Positions 37,824-45,976 of a stretch of 64,000 bases of DNA are shown here, piece by piece. A program made the translations under genes and the position numbers. The DNA is from Nonomuraea roseoviolacea subsp. carminata. Its GTDB lineage: Bacteria; Actinomycetota; Actinomycetes; Streptosporangiales; Streptosporangiaceae. The stretch spans positions 5,910,001 through 5,974,000 of the forward strand of contig NZ_JAMZEC010000001.1 of assembly GCF_024172185.1 (NCBI RefSeq), in the 5' to 3' direction. The stretch's first letter is position 1; each line of letters begins with the position of its first letter. The notes beneath the pieces are model-generated. The model was not told the origin of the DNA and did no database searches. It worked only from the letters and a program-made list of their open reading frames with translations.

Positions 37824-38894
37824 GTGCTCGCAGAGACGCTCGCCGCGATCCGTCCCGCCGATCCACGGGCGCTGGCCGAGGCCCGCGCCCATCAGGATCG
37901 GCTCACCAAGCCCAAGGGCTCGCTCGGGGCGCTGGAGGAGGTCGCCGTACGCCTCGCCGGGGCGGCCGGCCTCTGCCCGCCGCCCATGCCCGAGCCCGCG
38001 GTGCTCGCCATCTTCGCGGCCGACCACGGCGTCCACGCCCGCGGCGTCACGCCGTGGCCGCAGGAGGTGACGGTCCAGATGGTCGCCAACTTCCTGTCCG
38101 GCGGCGGCGTGGCCAACGCCTTCGCCGCCCAGGCGGGCGTCTCGGTGACCGTGGTGGACGTCGGCGTCGCGGCCGACCTGCCCGACGCGCCGGCGCTGGT
38201 CAAGCGGAAGATCGCGTACGGTACCGCCGACCTGTCCAAGGGCCCGGCGATGACCGTCGACCAGGCGGCGCGCGCCATCGAGGCGGGCATCGAGGTGGCC
38301 CGCGACCTGATCGCCCAGGGAGCCCGCTGCCTGATCACCGGCGACATGGGCATCGCCAACACCACGGCCTCGGCCGCGCTCGTCGCCGCCTTCACCGGGG
38401 CCGACCCCGCCGAGGTCACCGGGCGCGGCACCGGCGTGGACGACGCCACGTACGAGCGGAAGGTCGGCGTCGTCCGTGAGGCCCTGCGCGTCAACGGCGT
38501 CACGCGGGCCGGCTCCGAGGCGAGCGACGCGCTGCGCGTGCTCGCCGCCGTCGGCGGGTTCGAGCACGCGGCCATCGCCGGCTACATCCTGGGCGGCGCC
38601 GCCGCGCGCGTGCCGGTGATCCTCGACGGCGTCATCGCCGGGGCCGCCGCCCTCGCCGCCGCGGCTTTGGACCCGGCCGCCGTCGACCACTGCCTCGCCG
38701 GGCACCGCTCGGCCGAGCCCGGGCACGCCGTCGCGCTGACCGCCCTCGGGCTGCGGCCCCTCGTCGACCTGGAGCTCCGGCTCGGCGAGGGGACCGGCGG
38801 CCTGCTCGCCCACCCCATCGTCTGCGCGGCCGTACGCGTCATGCACGAGGTGGCCACGTTCGACTCGGCGGGAGTGACGGAGAAACCCGTGTGA
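37824..38894 (+). CDS. cobT: Nicotinate-nucleotide:DMB phosphoribosyltransferase
   Basis: CobT/CobU of 356 residues, which makes alpha-ribazole phosphate from dimethylbenzimidazole and nicotinate mononucleotide for the lower ligand of cobalamin. Motifs are KPKGSLGALEEVAVRLAG, FAADHGVHARGVTPWPQEVT, GDMGIANTTASAAL and the glutamate-containing end GTGGLLAHPIV, as in the family. GTG 37824 follows CCGGAGG. It is 34 nt after the CbiX-like gene, in the same operon. Confidence 0.94.
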   Translation: MLAETLAAIRPADPRALAEARAHQDRLTKPKGSLGALEEVAVRLAGAAGLCPPPMPEPAVLAIFAADHGVHARGVTPWPQEVTVQMVANFLSGGGVANAFAAQAGVSVTVVDVGVAADLPDAPALVKRKIAYGTADLSKGPAMTVDQAARAIEAGIEVARDLIAQGARCLITGDMGIANTTASAALVAAFTGADPAEVTGRGTGVDDATYERKVGVVREALRVNGVTRAGSEASDALRVLAAVGGFEHAAIAGYILGGAAARVPVILDGVIAGAAALAAAALDPAAVDHCLAGHRSAEPGHAVALTALGLRPLVDLELRLGEGTGGLLAHPIVCAAVRVMHEVATFDSAGVTEKPV

Positions 38895-39028
38895 CGGGTG
38901 ACGTCCCGTGATGGCGGCTGATGACACGGGTTGACGCGGGTTGACACGGGCGAAACACCGGGCGGGCCAGGACCCGGTAGGTTTACCTCCTGACACAGCC
39001 CAACCTTCGCGAACGGGAGAATCCCACC

Positions 39029-40261
39029 ATGGGCCCCTACCTCCTCGGCCTGCGGCTTTCCGGTCGCCGGGTCCTCGTCGTGGGAGGAGGCCACGTCGCC
39101 CAGCGCAGGGTGCCCGCCCTGCTGGAGGCGGGCGCGGTGGTCACCTTGGTGTCGCGCACCGTCACCCCGGCCCTCGACGACCTCATCGCCGCCGGTCGTG
39201 TCACCTGGCACGCCCGGCCGTACGAGGTGGGCGACTGCGACGGCGCCTGGCTCGTCCAGGCCTGCACCGACGACCGGGCCGTCAACACGGCTGTCGCCGC
39301 CGAGGCCGAGGCCAAGCACATCTGGTGCGTGCGCGCCGACGACAAGGACGCCTCCGCCGCCTGGACCCCCGCCTCCGGGCGGGTCGACGAGATCAGCGTG
39401 GCGGTCACCGCGGGCGGCGACCCGCGCCGGGCCGCCGGCATCAGGGACGCCGTGATCGGGGCGCTGCGCGACGGCACCGTGGACGCCCGCCGCAGCCGTA
39501 CCAAACCCGTGGGCGTCGCCCTCGTCGGCGGCGGGCCCGGCGACCCCGGGCTCATCACCGTGCGCGGCCGCCAGCTCCTCGCCCAGGCCGACGTCGTGGT
39601 CGCCGACCGCCTCGCGCCGCGCGCCCTGCTCGACGAGCTCGCGCCCGACGTCGAGCTCATCGACGCCGCCAAGGTCCCGTACGGCAGGTCGCTGGCCCAG
39701 GACAAGATCAACGAGATTTTGGTGGACCGGGCCCGGCAGGGCAGGTTCGTGGTGCGGCTCAAGGGCGGCGACCCGTTCGTGTTCGGCCGCGGCGGCGAGG
39801 AGATGATCGCCTGCGCCCGGGCCGGGATCCCCGTGCTGGTCGTGCCCGGCATCACCAGCGCCGTCGCCGTGCCCTCCGCCGCCGGGGTCCCGGTCACCCA
39901 CCGGGGCGTCAGCCAGGAGTTCCACGTGGTGTCCGTGCACGTGGCGCCGGACGATCCCGCCTCCACCGTCGACTGGCCCGCCATGGCCCGCTCGCAGGGC
40001 ACGTTGGTCCTGCTGATGGCCGTCGAACGGCTCGCCAAGGTGGCCGAGGCGCTGCTGCGAGACGGACGCTCACCGGAGACTCCCGTAATGGTGGTGCAGG
40101 ACGGTACCCTTCCGACCCAGCGGACGGTCGTCGCTCCCCTTTCCACCGTGGCCGACCGCGTGTCCGCGGCTGGGATACGGCCGCCGGCCATCGTCGTCGT
40201 CGGTGATGTCGTCAGGGTCGGCCAGGAGGTCGAGATGGTTCGAGCGGAGCGCTTGCCGTGA
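39029..40261 (+). CDS. CysG-like fusion: precorrin-2 dehydrogenase + uroporphyrinogen-III methyltransferase
   Basis: Protein of 410 residues. The N-terminal part (about 1-150) is the Met8/SirC-type NAD-dependent precorrin-2 dehydrogenase with VLVVGGGHVAQRRV. The C-terminal part (about 160-405) is the SAM-dependent uroporphyrinogen-III C-methyltransferase with VGGGPGDPGLITVRG and RLKGGDPFVFGRGGEE. It supplies precorrin-2 and sirohydrochlorin for cobalamin and sirohaem. It is shorter than E. coli CysG (457 residues), mainly between the domains. Whether it also inserts iron cannot be told. The end overlaps the following GTPase gene as GTGA. Confidence 0.92.
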   Translation: MGPYLLGLRLSGRRVLVVGGGHVAQRRVPALLEAGAVVTLVSRTVTPALDDLIAAGRVTWHARPYEVGDCDGAWLVQACTDDRAVNTAVAAEAEAKHIWCVRADDKDASAAWTPASGRVDEISVAVTAGGDPRRAAGIRDAVIGALRDGTVDARRSRTKPVGVALVGGGPGDPGLITVRGRQLLAQADVVVADRLAPRALLDELAPDVELIDAAKVPYGRSLAQDKINEILVDRARQGRFVVRLKGGDPFVFGRGGEEMIACARAGIPVLVVPGITSAVAVPSAAGVPVTHRGVSQEFHVVSVHVAPDDPASTVDWPAMARSQGTLVLLMAVERLAKVAEALLRDGRSPETPVMVVQDGTLPTQRTVVAPLSTVADRVSAAGIRPPAIVVVGDVVRVGQEVEMVRAERLP

Positions 40262-42441
40262 GCACGGCCATGGATGACGGGCGCCCGGAGTCGCCAGGTG
40301 AGCAGACGTTGAGCTTCCGCGCCGTCAAGGACGAGGACGCCGCCGAGCCGGAGGCGCAGGCCGTACCTGAGCTTGAATCCGAGCCTGAGGCGGACGCCGT
40401 GCCCGGCCCGGACCCGGACCCGGAGGAGGCTCCCGCACCGGAGATCCCCGACCCGGAGGACGTTCTCACAGACACGGACTCCGAGCCGGAGGACGCCCTC
40501 ACGGACACGGAGCCCGAGCCCGACGCCGCGCCCGAGCCCGAGACCGCGCCCGAGCCCGACGCCGCTTCCGAGCCCGACGCCGCGCCCGAGCCGGAGACCG
40601 CCGTCCTGGAGCCGGAGGACGACGCAGAGGCGGAGCCGCAGCCAGAGGAGCCGGAGGAGTCCCCGGAGCCGGAGCCTGAGGCGTCCTCGGAGTCAGACCC
40701 GGAACCCGAGCCCGGACCTGAGCCCCAGCCGGAAACCGAACCCGAGCCGGCGACGGGCGACGGCGTGCCCACGGACACGGCCCCCCGCGCCGAGGTGCAC
40801 GTTCTCCCTCCTGAGACCATCGCCGCCCTCACCTCCGCCCTCGACACCCTCCGCGTCAGCGTCGCCGACGTCCGCTTCGGCCTCGACCTGCCCGGCGCCG
40901 ACGAGGCCCGGCAGGCGCGCGCCGACCTCCTGGCCCAGCTCCAGGACTACGTGCTGCCCCGGGTGCGCACCAGCACCGCGCCCGCCCTCATCGTGGTGGC
41001 CGGCTCGACCGGCGCGGGCAAGTCCACGCTGGTCAACTCCCTGGCCGAGAAGAACGTCTCCCGCACCGGCGTCCGCCGTCCCACCACCGGCGTCCCCGTC
41101 CTGGCGTGCCACCCCGACGACGAGCGCTGGTTCGCCGAGGGGGAACTGCTCGGCGGCCTGCGGCGCGTCGACAAGCCGACGCCCGAGGCGGGCCCCGACA
41201 GTCTCGTCGTCGTCCCCACCGAGAAGCTGCCCCAGGGCGTGGCGCTGCTCGACACCCCCGACATCGACTCGGTCGTCGAGAAGCACCACGAGATCGCGCA
41301 GCGCATGCTCGACGCCGCCGACCTGTGGGTCTTCGTCACCACCGCCGCCCGCTACGCCGACGCGCCCGCCTGGAACCTCCTGCGCATGGCCAAGGAGCGC
41401 GGCGCCCGCCTGGCCATCGTCCTGTCGCGGGTCCAGCCGAAGGCGCGCGAGGTGGTGCTCAAGCACTTCGGCCGCATGCTCACCGAGTACGGCCTGGGGG
41501 AGATCGACCGGTTCGTCATCGGCGAGTCCAAGGTCGTCGACGGCCGGCTGCCGGACAGCGAGGTGACCGATCTGCGCCTGTGGCTGGCCGAGCTGTCGGT
41601 CGACGAGGAGCGGCGCGCCAAGGCCGTACGGGAGACCCTGGACGGCGTGCTGAACAGCTTCCGCACCCGCGTGCCCGCCCTCGCCAAGCATATGGAGACC
41701 CAGGTCGCGTTCCGGACCGAGCTTCGCTCGGACGTGGACGCCGCGTACCGCAACGCGCTGGCCGACATCGACCGCGCCTTCCGCGGCGGCTCGCTCATCC
41801 ACGGTGAGGTGCTCGCGCGGTGGCAGGACTTCGCGGGCTCGGGCGACCTCATGCGCACGCTCCAGTTGCGCAGGCGCGGCCGGGCGGCCCGGCAGGCTCC
41901 CGAGCGGGTGCTGGCGTTCCGGGCGGCGCTGCGCTCGGGCCTGGAGTCGGTGATCGTCGCCGCGGCCACGCGCGCCGCCGACGAGGTGGCGGCCCGCTGG
42001 CGTCACCGTTCGAAGCTCGGCGCGACGCTGGTCGCGGACCTCGACCGGCCCTCCGACGATCTCGTACGGCATGCCTCCCGCGCCATCGCCGCCTGGCAGG
42101 ATCACGTCACCGAGCTGGTGCGCACCGATGGGGTGGCCAAGCGCTCGGTGTCCAAGCTGGTGTCGTTCGACGCCGACTCGCTGTCGTTGATCTTCATGGT
42201 GGCGATGTTCAGCGGCGTGACCACGGGGGTTCCGCACCGGCTGGTCAACGCGCTGCTGGGCGCCGAGTCGCTGCGCGGCATCGGCGCCAAGGCGCTCAGC
42301 GACCTGCGGGCCCGCATCGGGATGCTGTTCGACGAGGAGTCCATGCGGTACGTACAGGCGCTCGACTCGGCGGGGGTCCCGGACGAGTCCATCGCGACGC
42401 GCCTCTACCAGGCCACGTACAACCTGGAGGTGGCGCGATGA
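40258..42441 (+). CDS. Large GTPase with acidic Pro/Glu N-terminal region
   Basis: GTP-binding protein of 727 residues. Residues about 20-175 are an acidic PEPE-type low-complexity region. The GTPase domain has G1 GSTGAGKST (249-257) and G3 DTPDID (332-337); G4 is degenerate (VLSRVQP). The C-terminal half is helical with one hydrophobic stretch (SLIFMVAMFSGVTTGV), as in dynamin-like or YfjP-type GTPases. GTG 40258 overlaps the cysG-like stop. GGAGG near its 3' end is a ribosome binding site for the ATGA start at its stop. A second GTPase follows after a ladder of micro-ORFs; paired GTPases of this sort in actinobacteria may act as heteromers on membranes, which is inference. Confidence 0.85.
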   Translation: MSTAMDDGRPESPGEQTLSFRAVKDEDAAEPEAQAVPELESEPEADAVPGPDPDPEEAPAPEIPDPEDVLTDTDSEPEDALTDTEPEPDAAPEPETAPEPDAASEPDAAPEPETAVLEPEDDAEAEPQPEEPEESPEPEPEASSESDPEPEPGPEPQPETEPEPATGDGVPTDTAPRAEVHVLPPETIAALTSALDTLRVSVADVRFGLDLPGADEARQARADLLAQLQDYVLPRVRTSTAPALIVVAGSTGAGKSTLVNSLAEKNVSRTGVRRPTTGVPVLACHPDDERWFAEGELLGGLRRVDKPTPEAGPDSLVVVPTEKLPQGVALLDTPDIDSVVEKHHEIAQRMLDAADLWVFVTTAARYADAPAWNLLRMAKERGARLAIVLSRVQPKAREVVLKHFGRMLTEYGLGEIDRFVIGESKVVDGRLPDSEVTDLRLWLAELSVDEERRAKAVRETLDGVLNSFRTRVPALAKHMETQVAFRTELRSDVDAAYRNALADIDRAFRGGSLIHGEVLARWQDFAGSGDLMRTLQLRRRGRAARQAPERVLAFRAALRSGLESVIVAAATRAADEVAARWRHRSKLGATLVADLDRPSDDLVRHASRAIAAWQDHVTELVRTDGVAKRSVSKLVSFDADSLSLIFMVAMFSGVTTGVPHRLVNALLGAESLRGIGAKALSDLRARIGMLFDEESMRYVQALDSAGVPDESIATRLYQATYNLEVAR

Positions 42442-42542
42442 CCCCCGGCCACCCCTCGCAGGGACGCGATGACCCCTCGGCCGTCCGTGCGGGGGACGCG
42501 ATGCCCGACGCGCCGCCCCCCAAGACCACACCCCTCAGATGA
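42438..42542 (+). CDS. Ladder micro-ORF 1a (34 codons)
   Basis: ATG 42438 overlaps the GTPase stop as ATGA and has GGAGG seven nucleotides upstream. The frame reads 34 residues rich in Pro, Asp and Arg and ends with TGA 42540-42542, again inside an ATGA. No similarity is recognised; it may serve only to carry ribosomes. Confidence 0.35.
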   Translation: MTPGHPSQGRDDPSAVRAGDAMPDAPPPKTTPLR

Positions 42543-42619
42543 CCGATGAACGACACCCCGACGACCCCCGGGACGACCCGATGAGCACGATGACGACGAC
42601 CCCCGGCGTGAACAGATGA
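42539..42619 (+). CDS. Ladder micro-ORF 1b (26 codons)
   Basis: ATG 42539 overlaps the stop of micro-ORF 1a. It contains HPDDPRDDPM and ends TPGVNR; the stop TGA 42617-42619 overlaps the next ATG. A shorter nested frame from ATG 42546 (12 codons, ending in ATGA at 42581) runs in another frame. Confidence 0.3.
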   Translation: MTDERHPDDPRDDPMSTMTTTPGVNR

Positions 42620-42654
42620 GCCCTGTGACGACGACCCCCGGCGTGGCCCGATGA
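42546..42654 (+). repeat. 35-nt tandem repeat of an ATGA-flanked start region
   Basis: Starts at 42546, 42581, 42616 and 42651 are exactly 35 nt apart. The first three open 12-codon frames (MNDTPTTPGTTR, MSTMTTTPGVNR, MSPVTTTPGVAR), each ending in a TGA that overlaps the next ATG. The fourth, MSTMTTRPG, is the start of the second GTPase. Confidence 0.9.
42616..42654 (+). CDS. Ladder micro-ORF 1c (12 codons)
   Basis: ATG 42616 overlaps the stop of micro-ORF 1b. It reads MSPVTTTPGVAR and ends at TGA 42652-42654, which overlaps ATG 42651 of the second GTPase. Its end GVAR echoes the end EVAR of the first GTPase. Confidence 0.35.
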   Translation: MSPVTTTPGVAR

Positions 42655-44273
42655 GCACCATGACCACCAGGCCCGGCCTGGCGCCGCGCCTCGCCGCGCT
42701 CACCAAGATCGTCGAGCTGGGCCCGGGACGCCTGGAGCCCAAGCTGCTCGCCGAGGCGAGCACGCTGCTCAAGCGCGCCGGCGAGCGGCTCAAGCTGTCC
42801 TCGGAGCACACCGTGGTCGCGCTGGCGGGAGGCACGGGCAGCGGCAAGTCGTCGTTGTTCAACGCCGTCTCCGGGCTGGAGCTGTCGCCCACGGGCGTGC
42901 GCCGCCCCACCACGGCCCGTACCCACGCCTGCGTGTGGGGCCTGGAGGGCGCCGGGCCGCTGCTCGACTGGCTGCAGATCCAGGAACGGCACCGGTTCAC
43001 CCGCGCCAGCGCGCTCGACCGGGGCGAGAGCCAGCTCCACGGGCTGATCCTGCTCGACCTGCCCGACCACGACTCGATCAGGGCGCTCACCGACAACGAG
43101 GCCGACCGCCTCATCGGCCTGGCCGACCTGGTGGTGTGGGTGCTCGACCCGCAGAAGTACGCCGACGCCTCCACCCACCGCCGCTACGTCACCGAGCTCG
43201 CCGGACACGACGCCGTGACGGTGTTCGCGCTCAACCAGGCCGACAAGCTGAGCCCGGAGGAGCTCGCCGAGCTCGTCATCGACCTCAACGACCTGCTGCG
43301 CCGCGAGGGCGTCGAGCACCCGACGGTCGTCCCCACCTCGGCGACCACGGGACGCGGCATCGACAGCCTCAAGAGCGTCGTCGCGGCGGCGGTCTCGCGG
43401 CGCCGGGCGGCCATCCAGAAGATGGAGGCCGACCTGCAGCGGCTCGAACAGCGGGTGGCCAAGTCCATGCCGGTGGGGGAGGCGCTGTCCGCCCCCTCGA
43501 CGGTGGACGACGCGCGGCGGCTCGGGCTGACCGACGCGCTGTGCGACGCGGTGGGCGTCCCGGCGGTGGGCGAGGCCATGGAGAACGTCTACGCCGAGCG
43601 TTCCATGCAGTGGGTCGGCTGGCCGTACCCGCGCTGGATCTCCAAGCTGCGCCCCGACCCCGTCAGGACGCTGCGCCTGCAGGACGTCGGGGACGAGATC
43701 CGCGGCATCACCACCGGCACGGTCAGCGCGCAGACGGCGGAGGTCGTCAACGCCGTGCAGGCGCTCGCCGACGGGCTGTCGGCCGACATGCACCCGGTGT
43801 GGAGGACGTCCCTGCAGCACGCGGCCCGCTCCCACCTCAAGCAGCTCCCGCAGGCCCTCACGGAGGAGCTGTCGGAGGTGGCGCCCCGGCTCGACCACGT
43901 GCCGGGCTGGTGGTGGCTGCTGAAGATCTGGCAGTACCTGCTGGTGGCGGCGTTCGTGCTGGGGCTGGGCTGGCTCGTGACCGGCCTGCTGTTCGCCGGC
44001 CAGTCGCCGGCGGGCTTCCAGCTCCTGGGCGACACGGCGGCGCTGCCGTGGGTGGGGCTGATGATGGCGTCGGTGCTCGGCCTGGGGGTGCTGTCGGGGA
44101 TCGCCGCGCGCAACTTCGTGGAGCTGGGGGCGTCGAAGGAACGCGAACGGCTGGAGCGGGAGATGCGGCGCCGGGTCGCGGCCGTGGCCGAGTCGTCGGT
44201 GGTGGAGCCGGTGGAAAGCGAACTCGGCCGCCACCACGCCTTCTACACAGCCATGCGCGCCCTCGCGGGCTAG
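42651..44273 (+). CDS. Membrane-associated GTPase, second of the pair
   Basis: GTP-binding protein of 540 residues. It has G1 AGGTGSGKSS, G3 LDLPDHDS and G4 ALNQADKLS (NxAD, close to NKxD). Two membrane spans near residues 430-480 are surrounded by WWWLLKIWQYLLVAAFVLG and LMMASVLGLGVLSG, as in dynamin-like or YfjP/HSR1-related GTPases. ATG 42651 has no ribosome binding site of its own and opens within an ATGA at the end of the micro-ORF ladder. The protein probably works with the preceding GTPase. Confidence 0.85.
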   Translation: MSTMTTRPGLAPRLAALTKIVELGPGRLEPKLLAEASTLLKRAGERLKLSSEHTVVALAGGTGSGKSSLFNAVSGLELSPTGVRRPTTARTHACVWGLEGAGPLLDWLQIQERHRFTRASALDRGESQLHGLILLDLPDHDSIRALTDNEADRLIGLADLVVWVLDPQKYADASTHRRYVTELAGHDAVTVFALNQADKLSPEELAELVIDLNDLLRREGVEHPTVVPTSATTGRGIDSLKSVVAAAVSRRRAAIQKMEADLQRLEQRVAKSMPVGEALSAPSTVDDARRLGLTDALCDAVGVPAVGEAMENVYAERSMQWVGWPYPRWISKLRPDPVRTLRLQDVGDEIRGITTGTVSAQTAEVVNAVQALADGLSADMHPVWRTSLQHAARSHLKQLPQALTEELSEVAPRLDHVPGWWWLLKIWQYLLVAAFVLGLGWLVTGLLFAGQSPAGFQLLGDTAALPWVGLMMASVLGLGVLSGIAARNFVELGASKERERLEREMRRRVAAVAESSVVEPVESELGRHHAFYTAMRALAG

Positions 44274-44578
44274 CTTTGACGGTCGTCCCTGGCTGGCCGG
44301 ACGGTGGTCCGTCCCTGGCTGGCCGGACGGTGGTCGTTCCTGGCCGGCCAGCCGGACGGTGGTCGTTGCGGGCTGGCCAGGCGGTCGTCGTGGGCCGGCC
44401 AGATGGTGGTCGCAGGCTGGCCGGGCGGTCCGCCGAGGGGGTGCGGTTGTCCACAAGCCGCCCCGCCCTCCCCACCTCCATCCACAGAACGTCGCTCGGA
44501 TCCCCGGAGCCACCACCCGCTCCGGCACCGTGATCCCAGGTCGCGGGCACCCCGCCCGCAGGCATGGGAGGCAAACGG
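44274..44578. repeat. Irregular 22-29 nt repeats downstream of GTPase
   Basis: 305 nt without a gene. From 44279 to about 44440 a unit of the form ACGGTGGTCGT-CTGGCTGGCCGG recurs six times with variable length. GGCCGGCCAG elements allow hairpins. Nothing else is seen before the ssb ribosome binding site. Confidence 0.7.
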
Positions 44579-45409
44579 ATGAACGACATCTACATCACGC
44601 TCACCGGCAACGTCGCAGCAGAGCCCCGCCAGTACACCTTCGAGGACGGGGCCAGGGTGACCTCGCTCCGGGTCCTGACCTCGCATCGCTACTTCGACAG
44701 GAAGACCGGCCAGTGGACCGACGGTGAGAGGGTCTGCTTCGCGGTGCGCTGCTGGCGCTCCCTCGGTGACAACGTGGCGCGGTCGATCAGGATGGGGCAT
44801 CCGGTGGTGGTGTCCGGCAAGCTTCGCATCCGCGAGTTCGGTCCGGAAGGCGACCGCCGCTTCATGCCCGAGATCGAGGCCAGCGCGGTGGGCCACGACC
44901 TGCGCTGGGGCGCCGGCACCTTCGTCAAGCCGGAGCGCACCGGCGGCCCGGCCACGGTGAGCAAGGAGATGCGCGACCGCCTGGACGCCGAGACCGAGGA
45001 CTGGGCCATGGGCGGAAGCAGCCACCTGCACGGCGGCAGGACCACCATGGGAGACGGCGGAGCGGCCATGACGAGGGGCGCATCCCCGGCGGAAGCCGTC
45101 GCGCCCGCCACGGAAGACCAGCCGACCCCGGCCGACCCGGAAGCGCCAAGGAACGACAACCACCCGGAGCCCGCGCAGAGCAGCGCGACCCCTGCGACGG
45201 CGAACGACGAAGCTCAAGGAACCACCACCACCGCTGTCGCTGCCGCCGCTGCCGAGGCTCCCGGCAAGGCGCCCGCCAAGCCTGCCCGCACGAAGAGCCG
45301 CTCCTCCCGCCCTGGCAACGCCCCGCTCCACATCCTCGGCGGCGAGGATCACGACGAGCCCGAGCCGGACGACGCGGAGTGGCCCACGAGGGAGCCCATC
45401 GCCGCCTGA
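44579..45409 (+). CDS. ssb: Single-stranded DNA-binding protein with long tail
   Basis: SSB of 276 residues. The OB-fold is at about 1-110: MNDIYITLTGNVAAEPRQYT, then RVCFAVRCWRSLGDNVARS. The tail is long and Ala/Pro/Thr-rich with KPARTKSRSSR and ends in EWPTREPIAA, not in the acidic DDDIPF peptide that recruits partner proteins. This points to a secondary, SsbB-like paralogue, perhaps for development or transformation rather than replication. ATG 44579 follows GGGAGG. Confidence 0.9.
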   Translation: MNDIYITLTGNVAAEPRQYTFEDGARVTSLRVLTSHRYFDRKTGQWTDGERVCFAVRCWRSLGDNVARSIRMGHPVVVSGKLRIREFGPEGDRRFMPEIEASAVGHDLRWGAGTFVKPERTGGPATVSKEMRDRLDAETEDWAMGGSSHLHGGRTTMGDGGAAMTRGASPAEAVAPATEDQPTPADPEAPRNDNHPEPAQSSATPATANDEAQGTTTTAVAAAAAEAPGKAPAKPARTKSRSSRPGNAPLHILGGEDHDEPEPDDAEWPTREPIAA

Positions 45410-45423
45410 CCCGACCCGTCACA

Positions 45424-45466
45424 GCCGGCCCGATCCCGCCGACGATCGATCAGCCATCGGGCCGGC
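45424..45466 (+). terminator. Stem-loop downstream of ssb
   Basis: GCCGGCCCGAT (45424-45434) pairs with ATCGGGCCGGC (45456-45466) around a 21-nt loop. It lies 15 nt after the ssb stop and is a likely terminator. Confidence 0.65.
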
Positions 45467-45976
45467 CACGGCGGGCACAGGAGTACGCCAGTGAGATCTC
45501 CAAGGCGTGAGACGTCCGAGGGGCGGCGATCTCCGAGAAGCGATCGTGAACCATGGCCCGCATGAGCTCCGAAGAGATCAGATGCGGCAGTTCCTACGAG
45601 GTTGATGCCGACCGGCTACAGAGGGAAGAGCTCCAGAAGGCTGAATCCGGCGGAGGGGCGGAGAGCGCAGTGGCGGTGGAGGGGCGCAGCGAACACCAAA
45701 CCGCCGAACTCGACAGGAATCAGCGGATCACAGGAATTGACGACTTCACAGGGGGCGAAGACCCGCACTCCGGGCTCCGGCTCGGCGTCAGGTCCAGGTC
45801 ACACCTCGCACCAGGGCTGCTCCTTTCCAGCATTCCCCCGCTCGGGACGTGAGCGGAATCTCCCTTAGGAACCACGATGACCCAGGTGGTCCCGGTGCCC
45901 AACGTAGCGGTTCCGATCGCACAACGCACACTCCGCAACTATTGTGTTACATATCGTTAGTCAGGGAGGAGACGTG
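45467..45976. other. Low-bias region between ssb and GGDEF gene
   Basis: About 510 nt whose open frames lack the G/C third-position bias of the surrounding genes. A 99-codon frame (45553-45852) and a 27-codon frame from ATG 45877 to TAG 45960 exist. The latter has AGGA upstream and ends 16 nt before the GGDEF start, so it could be a leader peptide. I see no recognisable family. Confidence 0.4.

Noticed and set aside
45553..45852. 99-codon frame between ssb and the GGDEF gene
   Set aside because: It lacks third-position G/C bias and a convincing ribosome binding site, another frame overlaps it, and no family is recognisable. It is kept only as a region note.
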